DNA of 64,000 bases. Origin: Lacibacter sediminis (GTDB taxonomy: Bacteria > Bacteroidota > Bacteroidia > Chitinophagales > Chitinophagaceae). The notes below the pieces were generated by a model that saw nothing but the letters and a program-made list of their open reading frames with translations, did no database searches and was not told the origin of the DNA. Below, one piece after another: positions 53,914-63,503 of the stretch. The position numbers and the translations under genes are program-made. The DNA lies in assembly GCF_014168535.1 (NCBI RefSeq), contig NZ_CP060007.1, positions 1,860,001 to 1,924,000 of the forward strand, given 5' to 3'. Position 1 is the first letter of the stretch. Each line of letters starts with the position of its first letter.

Positions 53914-54429
53914 TTACTCACCTGTAAACAAAGCCTTCAATTCCGCTGCATCATTTGGTTTCATCTTTCCGCCAAGAATTAAACGCAATTGTCTGCGACG
54001 CAATGCACCTTCAAACAGTTTTATTTCTTCTTCTGTTTCAGGAATTAATTGTGCTACAGGTTTAGGCTTGCGGTTTGGATCAAGCGCAACAAATGTATAA
54101 TACGCTTCGTTGCTTTTGTAACGGTATTGCTGAACAGTATCTTCTCCCCACACTTTCATATGTACTTCCATAGAACTGTTGAATGCTCTTGAAACTTTTG
54201 CTTCAATATGTACTACGTTCCCCAGCTTGATGGGGTTCTCAAACGAAATATTATCAACGCTTGCTGTTACTACCGGTGAGTTACAATGCTTGCCTGCTGC
54301 CAATGCAGAGGCAATATCCATCCAATACATTAAACGGCCACCCATGAGGTTACCAAATACATTAGTGTCGTTGGGAAGTACCAACTCTGTCATTATTATA
54401 AACGATTCTTTTGCTGTTTTGCTATTCAT
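53914..54429 (-). CDS. Acyl-CoA thioesterase (hotdog, YciA-like)
   Basis: 171 residues from the ATG at 54429. Hotdog fold: TELVLPNDTNVFGNLMGGRLMYWMDIASALAAGKHCNSPVVTASVDNISF with the catalytic Asn/Asp region, then GNVVHIEAKVSRAFNSSMEVHMKVW. Hydrolyses medium or long-chain acyl-CoA in the cytoplasm. A TGACTTTG box upstream lies inside the longer possible frame, supporting the shorter start. Confidence 0.88.
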   Translation of the reverse strand: MNSKTAKESFIIMTELVLPNDTNVFGNLMGGRLMYWMDIASALAAGKHCNSPVVTASVDNISFENPIKLGNVVHIEAKVSRAFNSSMEVHMKVWGEDTVQQYRYKSNEAYYTFVALDPNRKPKPVAQLIPETEEEIKLFEGALRRRQLRLILGGKMKPNDAAELKALFTGE

Positions 54430-54510
54430 TTGAATAAGTTTGATCACAAAGTCATCAGGCCGCAAATTACACGAAGAAAATACTTTGTGCTGCTTTCTGT
54501 ATTTGTGGTA

Positions 54511-54544
54511 AAAGAAAAAATCCCTCTCGGTTGGGAGAGGGATT
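54511..54544 (-). terminator. Terminator of queA
   Basis: Ten-bp stem AATCCCTCTC/GAGAGGGATT, 6-base loop; on the minus strand it ends in a T-rich tail. Seven bases after the queA stop. Confidence 0.88.
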
Positions 54545-54550
54545 GTATAA

Positions 54551-55600
54551 TCAGATCACCAACATCGCATCTCCATAACTGAAGAAACGGTATTTGTCTT
54601 TAATTGCTTTTTTGTAAGCTTCCATCGTAAGATCGTAACCGGCAAATGCACAGGTCATAATTAACAGACTTGTTTTTGGCAAGTGGAAGTTTGTAACCAG
54701 TGAATCGGCAATATTAAAATTATAAGGAGGGTGAATGAAAATATTCGTCCAGCCTTCGCTTGGTTTTAATAATTGCTGTGCAGTAAATGAAGTTTCCAAT
54801 GCACGCATTGTAGTAGTGCCAATAGAACAAATACGATTCTTTCCTTCTTTTGCTTTGTTTACGATCTTACAAGAGAAATCATCGATCTTATAATACTCGG
54901 CATCCATTTTATGTTTGCTCAGGTCTTCCACTTCAATAGGACGGAAAGTTCCTAAACCTGTATGCAATGTTACTTCTGCAAAACGTACTCCTTGTATTTC
55001 CAAACGTTTGATCAACTCCTGGCTAAAGTGCATACCTGCAGTAGGAGCTGCAACAGCACCTTCGTGTTTTGCAAATACTGTTTGGTAACGCTCACGATCT
55101 TCATCATCAGGTTTACGCTTAATGTATTTTGGAAGTGGAGTTTCGCCCATTGCATACAACACTGTGCGGAACTCTTCATCTGTACCATCAAACAAGAAAC
55201 GAATGGTACGACCACGTGAAGTGGTATTGTCAATTACTTCTGCAACCAGGTCTTCTGTATCGCCGAAATATAATTTGTTACCAACACGTATCTTTCTTGC
55301 GGGATCAACAATTACATCCCATAAACGGTTTTGCTTATTTAATTCACGAAGAAGAAATACTTCGATTTTAGCGCCTGTTTTTTCCTTACGACCATACATT
55401 CGGGCAGGAAATACTTTGGTGTTATTCACTACAAAAACATCCTTGTCGTCGAAATATTCCATGATATCACGGAACTGACGGTTTTCAATTTGGCCTGTTT
55501 TGCGGTGAACCACCATCAAACGGCTGTCTTCACGTTTTTTTGTAGGGTTTTGGGCAATGAGGTTGAGGGGTAGGTCGAACGTAAACTGTGATAACTTCAT
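54551..55600 (-). CDS. queA: S-adenosylmethionine:tRNA ribosyltransferase-isomerase
   Basis: 349 residues. QueA transfers the ribosyl part of SAM to preQ1-modified tRNA, giving epoxyqueuosine. Seen: [100 protein letters not shown], and [21 protein letters not shown]. Complete. It is preceded by a structured leader with its own promoter (see that entry); the upstream ABC gene ends 165 bases away. Confidence 0.96.
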   Translation of the reverse strand: MKLSQFTFDLPLNLIAQNPTKKREDSRLMVVHRKTGQIENRQFRDIMEYFDDKDVFVVNNTKVFPARMYGRKEKTGAKIEVFLLRELNKQNRLWDVIVDPARKIRVGNKLYFGDTEDLVAEVIDNTTSRGRTIRFLFDGTDEEFRTVLYAMGETPLPKYIKRKPDDEDRERYQTVFAKHEGAVAAPTAGMHFSQELIKRLEIQGVRFAEVTLHTGLGTFRPIEVEDLSKHKMDAEYYKIDDFSCKIVNKAKEGKNRICSIGTTTMRALETSFTAQQLLKPSEGWTNIFIHPPYNFNIADSLVTNFHLPKTSLLIMTCAFAGYDLTMEAYKKAIKDKYRFFSYGDAMLVI

Positions 55601-55601
55601 A

Positions 55602-55714
55602 CTGCGTTTTATAATTTTAGTAACGGGTGCAAACGCAGCGTTAAGGTGAGTATTCGGGAGTGACTCTCCAAACCCCGTCTTACGGCACCGGGTTTGAACC
55701 TGTTACTTTTTAAT
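55602..55714 (-). promoter_or_regulatory. Structured 5' leader of queA, candidate riboswitch or RNA switch
   Basis: On the minus strand the ~110-nt leader opens with AGTAACAGGT, which pairs with ACCCGTTACT ~80 nt later (P1; 55707-55699 with 55627-55619, one mismatch). Inside are hairpins GGAG/CTCC, CAAACC/GGTTTG enclosing CCG/CGG, and AACG-CTG-CGTT. The strand CTGCGTTT (55638-55631) can instead pair perfectly with AAACGCAG (55609-55602), bases -9 to -2 before the ATG. Two exclusive foldings, one hiding the initiation site, are what an expression platform needs. I do not recognise it as preQ1-I, preQ1-II or a standard SAM class. On the plus strand P1 is slightly better (a G.U replaces the mismatch), so an antisense RNA is an alternative. 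Confidence 0.5.
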
Positions 55715-55719
55715 GCGTG

Positions 55720-55727
55720 CAAAGGTA
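55720..55727 (-). promoter_or_regulatory. Promoter -7 element TACCTTTG for queA leader
   Basis: Exact TAnnTTTG on the minus strand, placing the transcript start near 55715, right before the leader structure. Confidence 0.55.
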
Positions 55728-55764
55728 AGGAATTCAGGCGAAAATCAGGGAAACTTATCCACTC

Positions 55765-57489
55765 TTAACTAACCTGTGCTGTTCGCCCGGGAATAGCATC
55801 CAGTAATTGACGTGTGTAGGCAGTTTTGGGGCTGAAATAGATCTCTTCTGCGTTGCCCATTTCCTCAATTTGGCCTTTATTCATCACAACAATACGGTCG
55901 CAGATATAACGCACCACCGAAAGATCATGTGAAATGAAGATAGAGGTGAAGTTGAATTCCTGTTTCAGATCGTTTAGCAGGTTGAGTACCTGGGCCTGAA
56001 CACTTACATCAAGAGCCGAGACAGATTCATCCCATACTATAAACGAGGGATGCAACGCCAATGCCCTTGCTATTACAATCCGTTGCCGTTGTCCGCCACT
56101 GAACTCATGCGGATAACGATTGAAATGATCTGGAGTTAGATTTACTTTCTCCAGCAGCTCCATCACTTTTTCTTTTGCCTTTTTTTGGTTGGGTTTGAGT
56201 TGATGCACCAGCATCGGCTCGGCAATAGCATCACCGATGCTGATACGTGGATTCAATGATGAGTATGGATCCTGGAAAACGATCTGCAGATCTTTGCGTT
56301 GTTGTTTGAATGCCGCAGATGATTTGCTCAGTATATTTTCACCATTCAACAAAATACTACCCGATGTTGTATCAACCAAACGAAGCAATGCACGGCCCAA
56401 TGTTGTTTTGCCACAACCACTTTCACCCACAAGCCCTAAAGTTTCACCATTGTAAACATCAAAACTTACATTGTTCACTGCTTTGATGTAAGAAGAAGAT
56501 TTTCCAAACAGTTTCTTTTGCTCAGGAAACCAAACGTTGAGGTTTTGAATTTGAAGAAGCGGTGTTGGGGATTTGTGGTTTGGAATTTGGATATTGGGAT
56601 TTGGGTTTTCATTTTCCACCTTCCACTTTTCATTTTCTACTTCTAAGAAATCACTCACCACCGGCAATTTTTTTCCTTTTGAATGTAGTGCAGGTCTGCA
56701 AGCAAGCAATGCTTTTGTATAGGGATGTTGAGGATTGTCGAAAATATCTCGTACCGAACCTTGTTCAACAATTTGTCCTTTATACATCACTACAATCTTA
56801 TCTGCAATGTCATGTACAACACCAAGATCATGCGTAATAAACAAAACACCCATCCCTGTTTCCTGTTGCAATTCTTTTATGAGTTGGAGAATGGTGTTTT
56901 GTACTGTCACATCCAATGCTGTAGTTGGTTCGTCAGCAATTAATAGTGATGGATTGCAACTCATGGCCATAGCGATCATTACCCGTTGCTTTTGTCCACC
57001 GCTTAGCTGATGTGGATAACGGCTAAGCATAGATGCCGGGTTCGGCAGCTTTACTTTTTCAAATAATTGCAATGTTCGCTTTGATGCTTCTTCTTTGTTT
57101 ACTTTTTGATGCAGTTGTATGGCTTCCATAACCTGCATTCCACAGGTGAAAACGGGGTTTAGTGATGTCATTGGTTCCTGGAAGATCATGGCAATTTCAT
57201 TACCACGAATACCTTGCATTTCTTTTGCTGAAGCTTTAAGCAAATCAATAACAGAACCGTCTTTTTTGGTGAAATTGATATTGCCGTTGGGATAAGAAGC
57301 CGGAGGTTGCGGAATTAATTGCAATGCAGATAGTGCAGTAACAGATTTTCCAGATCCGCTTTCGCCCACCACAGCAACAGTTTCTCCTTTGCCAACACTG
57401 AATGAAATACCATGAATGGCTTTCACCAAGCCTTCTTCTGTTTTGAAGTTTACTTCAAGATTCGTGATATCAAGCAGTGGTTTTATCAT
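55765..57489 (-). CDS. Dipeptide/oligopeptide ABC transporter ATP-binding protein (DppD-DppF fusion)
   Basis: 574 residues with two complete ABC domains: first GESGSGKS, LSGGQKQR, LLIADEPTTALD; second GESGCGKT, FSGGQRQR, FIVWDESVSALD (Trp-Asp-Glu-Ser instead of ADEP). Each is followed by the oligopeptide-transport tail (YTKALLACRP, YTRQLLDAIPG). A variable Pro/Asn-rich linker joins them. It energises peptide uptake; permeases are not nearby. The start overlaps the AMP nucleosidase stop by four bases. Confidence 0.93.
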   Translation of the reverse strand: MIKPLLDITNLEVNFKTEEGLVKAIHGISFSVGKGETVAVVGESGSGKSVTALSALQLIPQPPASYPNGNINFTKKDGSVIDLLKASAKEMQGIRGNEIAMIFQEPMTSLNPVFTCGMQVMEAIQLHQKVNKEEASKRTLQLFEKVKLPNPASMLSRYPHQLSGGQKQRVMIAMAMSCNPSLLIADEPTTALDVTVQNTILQLIKELQQETGMGVLFITHDLGVVHDIADKIVVMYKGQIVEQGSVRDIFDNPQHPYTKALLACRPALHSKGKKLPVVSDFLEVENEKWKVENENPNPNIQIPNHKSPTPLLQIQNLNVWFPEQKKLFGKSSSYIKAVNNVSFDVYNGETLGLVGESGCGKTTLGRALLRLVDTTSGSILLNGENILSKSSAAFKQQRKDLQIVFQDPYSSLNPRISIGDAIAEPMLVHQLKPNQKKAKEKVMELLEKVNLTPDHFNRYPHEFSGGQRQRIVIARALALHPSFIVWDESVSALDVSVQAQVLNLLNDLKQEFNFTSIFISHDLSVVRYICDRIVVMNKGQIEEMGNAEEIYFSPKTAYTRQLLDAIPGRTAQVS

Positions 57490-58262
57490 TCTTCAAAACG
57501 AAGATGTTTAACAGTGTTGCCATTATTGATGAGTTGTTTCAATGAATCAATGCCGATCTTGATATGATTTTCTACAAAATGTGTCGTTACTTTTTTATCA
57601 CTCTCTTCTGTCTTTACACCTTCTGGTGTCATCGGGCTGTCGCTCACAAGTAACAATGCACCGGTTGGAATATGATTAGCGAAGCCAACCATAAAAATTG
57701 TTGCTGTTTCCATATCAATGGCCATGGCTCTCACTTTCTCAAGATAAGCTTTGAACTCTTCGTCATGCTCCCACACTCGTCGGTTGGTGGTGTAAACTGT
57801 TCCTGTCCAGTAGTCACTATCATAGTCACGAATGGTGGTTGATACCGCTTTTTGCAATGCGAACGATGGTAATGCGGGCACTTCCGGTGGGAAATAGTCA
57901 CGGCTTGTACCTTCGCCACGTATAGCTGCAATAGGGAGAATAAGATCACCGATTTTATTTTTTGCTTTTAAACCACCACATTTACCAAGAAACAAAACAG
58001 CTTTTGGTTGAATGGCTGATAACAGATCCATCACTGTTGCTGCTGTGGCGCTACCCATTCCAAAGTTAATGATCGTGATGCCATCTGCAGTGGCACATTG
58101 CATCGGTTTATCCTTGCCCGTAACTTCTACACCGTTCCATTCTGCAAACAGATTTACATAATTGCTGAAGTTGGTAAGGAGGATGTAATCACCAAATTCT
58201 TTGAGTTGTTTGCCGGTGTAACGGGGTAGCCAGTTCTTAACAATGTCTTCTTTTGTTTTCAT
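57486..58262 (-). CDS. amn: AMP nucleosidase
   Basis: 258 residues. Purine-nucleoside-phosphorylase-like fold: INFGMGSATAATVMDLLSA, VLFLGKCGGLK, catalytic region IDMETATIFMVGF, LLLVSDSPMTPEGVKTEESDKKV. Cleaves AMP to adenine and ribose-5-phosphate. This short form lacks the N-terminal regulatory domain of E. coli Amn, as is normal in Bacteroidota. Overlaps the ABC gene. Confidence 0.92.
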   Translation of the reverse strand: MKTKEDIVKNWLPRYTGKQLKEFGDYILLTNFSNYVNLFAEWNGVEVTGKDKPMQCATADGITIINFGMGSATAATVMDLLSAIQPKAVLFLGKCGGLKAKNKIGDLILPIAAIRGEGTSRDYFPPEVPALPSFALQKAVSTTIRDYDSDYWTGTVYTTNRRVWEHDEEFKAYLEKVRAMAIDMETATIFMVGFANHIPTGALLLVSDSPMTPEGVKTEESDKKVTTHFVENHIKIGIDSLKQLINNGNTVKHLRFEE

Positions 58263-58309
58263 GCTTTCATCTTTTTGAATTCTGCTAAATTAATCATTTA
58301 CTTTGGAGC

Positions 58310-58747
58310 ATGATTAAGGTTGAATTTCCTGCACCCACATTTCGTATAAGAGAAGAAGACGGGAAAGAACTGATCTTTGATGACTTGCGTAAGCAATGGG
58401 TGCGTTTGACTCCCGAAGAATGGGTGCGGCAAAATCTCATTCAATACATGTTGCAGGTAAAACAATACCCGTCGGCATTTATTGGTATTGAAAAAGAAAT
58501 TGCTTTGGGTGAATTGAAGAAACGTTTTGATCTGTTGGTGTTTGATCGTAATCACCAACCCTGGATGATGATCGAATGCAAAGCGATGGATGTGGAGTTA
58601 ACGGAAAATGTGTTGGAACAGATCATACGTTACAACATGTCGGTTCCTGTAAACTACCTGGTGATCAGCAACGGAACATATACTTATGCCTGGGTAAAAG
58701 AAAAAAACCGACTCAACAGTATAACTGAGTTGCCGGTTTTTGATTAG
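58310..58747 (+). CDS. Stand-alone HsdR-N-terminal-like (HSDR_N_2) nuclease-fold protein
   Basis: 145 residues. PD-(D/E)xK core readable as KEIALGELKKRFDLLVFD...WMMIECKA (Glu, Asp, Glu-x-Lys), the type I restriction R N-terminal domain PF13588 in a single-domain form. No hsdM/hsdS is nearby, so restriction is not implied; repair or housekeeping nuclease roles are possible. TTACTTTG ends four bases before the ATG. Confidence 0.85.
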   Translation: MIKVEFPAPTFRIREEDGKELIFDDLRKQWVRLTPEEWVRQNLIQYMLQVKQYPSAFIGIEKEIALGELKKRFDLLVFDRNHQPWMMIECKAMDVELTENVLEQIIRYNMSVPVNYLVISNGTYTYAWVKEKNRLNSITELPVFD

Positions 58748-59016
58748 CTTATAATCGATCCTACAAGTGTTTCAGGTGCTCCGTTTGAAAATAGGTGTGT
58801 TGATTCTCTTTCAGGTTAGCAACGGCTTTTTGATAAAACAAATCTACTGTTGCAGGAATGCTTAAAAAAAGGTGTTTTAACGGATTCTTTCTGAGGTACA
58901 AACACCTGTATGTATATCTCAAAAACATTTTCGGTGCTTCCTGAATGTGCTTTTGTTCCTCAAGTATCTTTGTTCTGCTGTTTACTTTAAACAGTATTAC
59001 ATCAATCACCACGCTC
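58748..59016. other. Intergenic region before cydA
   Basis: About 270 bases with no convincing gene. Only the TATCTTTG promoter element at 58965-58972 is recognised. Confidence 0.5.
58965..58972 (+). promoter_or_regulatory. Promoter -7 element TATCTTTG for cydAB
   Basis: Exact TAnnTTTG, 44 bases before the cydA ATG; it also excludes a longer upstream reading frame for CydA. Confidence 0.6.
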
Positions 59017-60396
59017 ATGGATGTAGAGATTCTTTCCCGCATACAATTCGCTTTTACAATTGCCTTTCATTATATCTATCCCCCAATGAGTATAGGTTTG
59101 GGGTTGATCCTCGTGATCATGGAAGGGATGTATCTCAAAACCGGTCGCAAGATCTATGAAGACGCCACCCGTTTCTGGATAAAGATCTTTGCACTCATTT
59201 TTGGTATTGGTGTAGCAACTGGTATCATCATGGAATTTGAATTTGGTACAAACTGGGCAACGTATTCAAAATATGTGGGTGATATTTTCGGAAGTGCCCT
59301 TGCGGCTGAAGGCATTTTTGCTTTTGCACTTGAATCAGGTTTTTTGGGGATTCTCATCTTTGGTTGGAACAGGGTGAGTTCAAGAGTGCATTTCTTCTCC
59401 ACCATTATGGTGTTTCTTGGTTCGTTGTTTTCTGCAATCTGGATCGTTGTTGCAAACTCCTGGCAGCAAACACCTGCAGGTTATCATATTGTAGGTGAGG
59501 GCATGAATGCACGGGCAGAGATCACCGATTTCTGGGCAATGGTATTTAATCCATCCAGTGTTGATCGTTTGACGCATGTGTGGATAGGTGCGTTTCTTTC
59601 AGGCGCTTTCTTAGTGTTGAGTGTAAATGCTTACTACATTATCCGCAAACGTCATCTTGAAATTGCACGGCCTTCTTTTAAAATTGCACTGATCGTTGCT
59701 ACAGCCTGTTCCTTAATGCAATTAGTTGTAGGGCATCGAAGTGCAGATGGTGTAGCAAAAAATCAACCGGCTAAACTTGCAGCAATTGAAGGGCATTATG
59801 ATACGTTGGCGAAAGCCGATATGTTTCTGTTGGGTTATGTAAATAACAAAACGCAAGAGGTGAGTGGATTGAAAATTCCGGGCGGACTTTCGTTTTTACT
59901 TCATGGAAATTTTAATGAACCTGTAAAAGGATTGAATGCATTTCCCGAAAGTGATCGTCCAAAACAGATCAATGCCATCTTTCAGTTCTATCATATGATG
60001 GTGGCATGTGGCATCAGCATGATAGCACTGACATTATTCGCCGTTTGGCAATGGAAGCGCAATCGTTTATTTGAAACAAAATGGTTGATGTGGATCTTTG
60101 TGTTCAGTGTAATATTACCTCAAATCGCAAACCAGGCGGGATGGTTTGCAGCAGAAATGGGAAGGCAACCATGGGTAGTGTATGGATTGCTTCGCACGTC
60201 TGATGCATTATCGAAAACAGTAACAGCTAACCAGGTTTTGTTTTCACTGATCATGTTTACAGTTGTGTACATGTTGCTTTTGGTTTTATTTCTGTATTTG
60301 CTAAACAAAAAAATAAAACATGGGCCGGTAAGTGATCATGCAAAAGAGGATATTGAAGAAAGCAGTAAACGTAACAACCCAATCATGAAACAATAA
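59017..60396 (+). CDS. cydA: Cytochrome bd ubiquinol oxidase subunit I
   Basis: 459 residues, about nine helices. Quinol oxidase with low-spin haem b558 and the b595/d site. Seen: [19 protein letters not shown] with the haem His, the conserved acidic helix [13 protein letters not shown] and [19 protein letters not shown], the Q-loop start [27 protein letters not shown], and [18 protein letters not shown]. The Q-loop is short, so it is the CioA/short type. cydB follows after 2 bases. Confidence 0.95.
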   Translation: MDVEILSRIQFAFTIAFHYIYPPMSIGLGLILVIMEGMYLKTGRKIYEDATRFWIKIFALIFGIGVATGIIMEFEFGTNWATYSKYVGDIFGSALAAEGIFAFALESGFLGILIFGWNRVSSRVHFFSTIMVFLGSLFSAIWIVVANSWQQTPAGYHIVGEGMNARAEITDFWAMVFNPSSVDRLTHVWIGAFLSGAFLVLSVNAYYIIRKRHLEIARPSFKIALIVATACSLMQLVVGHRSADGVAKNQPAKLAAIEGHYDTLAKADMFLLGYVNNKTQEVSGLKIPGGLSFLLHGNFNEPVKGLNAFPESDRPKQINAIFQFYHMMVACGISMIALTLFAVWQWKRNRLFETKWLMWIFVFSVILPQIANQAGWFAAEMGRQPWVVYGLLRTSDALSKTVTANQVLFSLIMFTVVYMLLLVLFLYLLNKKIKHGPVSDHAKEDIEESSKRNNPIMKQ

Positions 60397-60398
60397 GT

Positions 60399-61433
60399 AT
60401 GGAAACATTTCTCGGATTAGATTACAACGTTTGGTGGTTCCTGGTATTTGGTGGCGTTATCAGTGGCTATGCAATTCTTGATGGGTTCGATCTTGGTGCA
60501 GGTGCACTGCATCTCTTACTCAATAAAGAACAGAGTCGTCGTATAGCTATGAATGCAATCGGTCCTGTGTGGGATGGCAACGAAGTGTGGCTGGTAATTG
60601 GTGGTGGTGCTTTGTTTGCCGGTTTCCCTGTGGCCTATGCTGCAATCTTTTCGGCATTTTATGTTCCTTTTATGATCTTCATGGTAGGCTTGATCTTTCG
60701 TGCAGTAGCAATCGAATTTCGAAGTAAAGAGCCGATGCTGTGGTGGCGCAAAACATGGGATATTGTTTATAACATCGCCTGCATTGTTATAGCACTTTCA
60801 TTAGGATTGATGTTGGGTAACGTGGCGTATGGTATTCCGTTGAATGCAGACAAAGAGTTTGCAGGTAACTGGATGTCGTTCTTTCACCCGTTTCCAATTA
60901 TGGTCTCCATCACAACCTTAGCACTTTTTCTCATGCATGGAGCCATATATCTTACTATGAAAACAGAGAACCGACTGTACACAAAAATGCATTTATTGGC
61001 GAATAACTTTACGGTGTTTTTTGTGTTGAGTTTTGTTATTACAACATTGTACACCTTGCTTTATATTCCGCACTTGTGTGATCAGTTCAGACAAAATCCA
61101 AGTTTGTTTTTATTACCGGTGCTGATGATCCTTGCTATTGCTAATATTCCCAGACAAATCAAGAAGGGGTTGTACCGATATGCTTTTCTGAGTTCAGCAG
61201 TAACGATAGCGTTATTACTGATCATGGTGGCAGTTGAAATATTTCCATACCTTCTTTATGCCAGTAACGATATTAAGAACAGCATCACCATTCACAATGC
61301 CGCAGCCTCTGCAAAAACAATGAAGATATTGCTCATTATTGCGCTCATTGGTACACCGTTAGTTGGCTTGTACACTGCATTTGTCTTCTGGACCTTTAAA
61401 GGAAAGGTGAAGCTGGATGAGATGAGTTACTAA
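60399..61433 (+). CDS. cydB: Cytochrome bd ubiquinol oxidase subunit II
   Basis: 344 residues, eight or nine helices: WFLVFGGVISGYAILDGFDLGAGAL, IGPVWDGNEVWLVIGGGALFAGFPVAYA, VGLIFRAVAIEFRSKEP. Complete and coupled to cydA. The pair gives high-affinity O2 reduction without proton pumping. No cydX-like small gene or cydCD is seen in the window. Confidence 0.95.
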   Translation: METFLGLDYNVWWFLVFGGVISGYAILDGFDLGAGALHLLLNKEQSRRIAMNAIGPVWDGNEVWLVIGGGALFAGFPVAYAAIFSAFYVPFMIFMVGLIFRAVAIEFRSKEPMLWWRKTWDIVYNIACIVIALSLGLMLGNVAYGIPLNADKEFAGNWMSFFHPFPIMVSITTLALFLMHGAIYLTMKTENRLYTKMHLLANNFTVFFVLSFVITTLYTLLYIPHLCDQFRQNPSLFLLPVLMILAIANIPRQIKKGLYRYAFLSSAVTIALLLIMVAVEIFPYLLYASNDIKNSITIHNAAASAKTMKILLIIALIGTPLVGLYTAFVFWTFKGKVKLDEMSY

Positions 61434-61514
61434 AGGCAAACACAATACACTATTACTTGCTGTTTGCTACAGTAAGAAAGTTCAATTCAAAAGCAGTTAG
61501 AGATGATTGTTTAA

Positions 61515-61922
61515 TTAATCGTTATGATCAAAATGCAGATGCTGTTTGTATGCACCGGCAGCAACATGCAACGCAAACGCTGCAATAGCTGTATCCTTTA
61601 ATAAATTGATGAGGGCCATTTGCCGCATTTCAGGTGCACCTGCATTCATCGAATTCGGGAAGTGGATGGTTAATACAAAAAAGATCAACATACCTGCCAG
61701 CAGATAACCGGCAATCTTCACAAATTTGTTTGTGAGGAAGGAAATGCCTGCTAAAATGAAGGCTGTGCCCACAATATAAACCCAGATTACTCCACCGGGT
61801 AAACCATCGGGAACGTATATCAGTAAATCGTACGGATTCTTGTAATGAAAAATGCCAAATGCAATCAATATTACGGAAAGTAAATAGATGGCAATGCGTG
61901 AGACGATGTGGTAATGTTTCAT
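61515..61922 (-). CDS. DoxX-like four-helix membrane protein
   Basis: 135 residues: IAIYLLSVILIAFGIFHYKNP, WVYIVGTAFILAGISFLTNKFVKIAGYLLAGMLIFFVLTIHFPNSM, DTAIAAFALHVAAGAY. DoxX/DoxD-like layout, C-terminus His-rich (KQHLHFDHND). Convergent with cydB; role unknown. Confidence 0.78.
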   Translation of the reverse strand: MKHYHIVSRIAIYLLSVILIAFGIFHYKNPYDLLIYVPDGLPGGVIWVYIVGTAFILAGISFLTNKFVKIAGYLLAGMLIFFVLTIHFPNSMNAGAPEMRQMALINLLKDTAIAAFALHVAAGAYKQHLHFDHND

Positions 61923-62160
61923 AACAGAAGGCTTTTAATGAAAAAATATATGTCTGTCGTTAACTTTTTCTCTGTCGATGCTACTAGGTGCTGTAATGAA
62001 ACCGTTTCTTACAGTAATTTAAGAATTTATTTTGATGAATTAAAAAAGGAATTCTTGACAGACGCCAGAAATGATAAGTACCCAAGTTTGACCAATGAGC
62101 AAATAAAAAGGGTGTAGTTTGTTTTAGAGCGAAGTTTTAGCAGCAGATAAGGACTGGTTA

Positions 62161-63303
62161 TTACTTCCCGACATTGATTTGCCTTGCTATTCGTTTCCTT
62201 CTCGTTTCTGCATGCAAAATGAAATTGCCCTCCGGGAGACTGTTAACATGTATGGCTAACTGATTTTTGTTAAATGAGTTTTTAATGAGGTTAATAAGAG
62301 AGCCGTCGGCCCTGAATATTTTACAGGAAACGATAGGCTCACTTGAAAACACTAAAATAGTTTTGTTACTGCTGTTCACATCAACGATGAGATCATCAGA
62401 TGACTTTTTCAATTTTACATTTGATATTTCAGAATAAGAAACGTTATTACTTTTGTCGATGAGTTTTAGCCGGTAATTATTGTTTGTCTGTGGCCGAAGA
62501 TCATATGCTCGGAATGTTTTTTTCTCATTCATTGTATTTGCGGCATCAATCTCGTGAATTGTTTCCCAGCTTGAATGACTTGATTGCCGTTCAACAATGA
62601 ATTTTTTTATACCATGTTCTGCTTTTGTTTCCCAGGTTAATTCAATGGCATTCCCTTTTTGAGTGCCCTGAAATCCCGTAATAGTTACCGGTAACACAAT
62701 ATGTTGATAGTAAACCGTGATCCGAACATTATCAATATCAGCAGAAAGAAATACCCCAAGCAAACCACTGATTTCAGCTGAAAGAGCAAAGCCAAAATTT
62801 CCACTGTTGATATCAGCTGGAGTCCACGTTGTGCCCCACAAATCTGAGGAGCTTCCATAAGTGGCTGTCGTTTCACTGCCCGCCCATCCGCTTCCGCTGG
62901 CGTTATTGTTGCCGGTAATAGCGCCACCCTTTACAAGACGCACACGATAATCTCTAACCACGGCACCAAGACTTAGCCCGCTTGCTTTTCGGTCAATTTG
63001 TACAACTATTCCACAAATAGTTACTGCTGCAGGAATTGACATGCTGAAATTGGTCAATGTCATATAATTTGAATACTTACTGGGGTTTAGTAAAGTAAGT
63101 GTTGCTCCTGCGTAAGCATAATCGTTATTTGATGTGAGTACATCACTTGCATCGTCCCAACCAAAATCACTTCCGGATAAATTGGTTTCAGTTACGGTTC
63201 CTGGCGGACGCTCACTAGAAACACTGCACTGTGCGAGGCTGCTTTTGTAGAGAAGGTTAAGAAAGGTAGCAAGTAGCAGGGCGATGTTTTTTACGCTTTT
63301 CAT
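62161..63303 (-). CDS. T9SS-secreted protein with type A sorting domain
   Basis: 380 residues. Signal peptide (SVKNIALLLATFLNLLYKSSLAQ). The middle (~30-200) is a beta-rich domain with a SGSGWAGSETTATYGSSSD-type segment. An FN3-like part follows (ITGFQGTQKGNAIELTWETKAEHGIKKFIVERQ to YSEISNVKL). The last ~75 residues form a type IX secretion sorting domain (SCKIFRADGSLINLIKN, LPEGNFILHAET). Exported by T9SS and probably surface-attached; the ligand is unknown. Confidence 0.88.
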   Translation of the reverse strand: MKSVKNIALLLATFLNLLYKSSLAQCSVSSERPPGTVTETNLSGSDFGWDDASDVLTSNNDYAYAGATLTLLNPSKYSNYMTLTNFSMSIPAAVTICGIVVQIDRKASGLSLGAVVRDYRVRLVKGGAITGNNNASGSGWAGSETTATYGSSSDLWGTTWTPADINSGNFGFALSAEISGLLGVFLSADIDNVRITVYYQHIVLPVTITGFQGTQKGNAIELTWETKAEHGIKKFIVERQSSHSSWETIHEIDAANTMNEKKTFRAYDLRPQTNNNYRLKLIDKSNNVSYSEISNVKLKKSSDDLIVDVNSSNKTILVFSSEPIVSCKIFRADGSLINLIKNSFNKNQLAIHVNSLPEGNFILHAETRRKRIARQINVGK

Positions 63304-63503
63304 AGTAGGATATTGGGTTAGAGCCTGATTCTATAACAAAAAAGAATCATAAGTAAAATACTCTCCGGAGGCCTGAAAAGCAAGATGCTGTCTAGGGAAG
63401 TCGAAAAAATATAGAGAAACACTTAAACAAATTATGGCGTATTTAAGTGTTTATATGTATCCCAATCTAGAGTAATATGTTTGAATGAGGGTTGGTCTTA
63501 AAC

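Noticed and set aside
55619..55712. tRNA-like gene on the plus strand in the queA leader
   Set aside because: Length (~89 nt) and end pairing suggested a type II tRNA, but no T arm, D arm or anticodon arm of correct geometry can be drawn.
58310..58747. Part of a type I restriction system
   Set aside because: Single-domain protein with no hsdM, hsdS or helicase gene nearby; looks like a chromosomal stand-alone nuclease-fold gene.
58761..59042. Minus-strand 93-codon frame before cydA
   Set aside because: Overlaps the cydA start and its exact TATCTTTG promoter; the translation has no recognisable pattern.
61938..62117. Short plus-strand frame (MKKYMSVVNFF...) between the DoxX-like and T9SS genes
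   Set aside because: About 59 codons, no family, no promoter box or conserved feature; coding is possible but unsupported.
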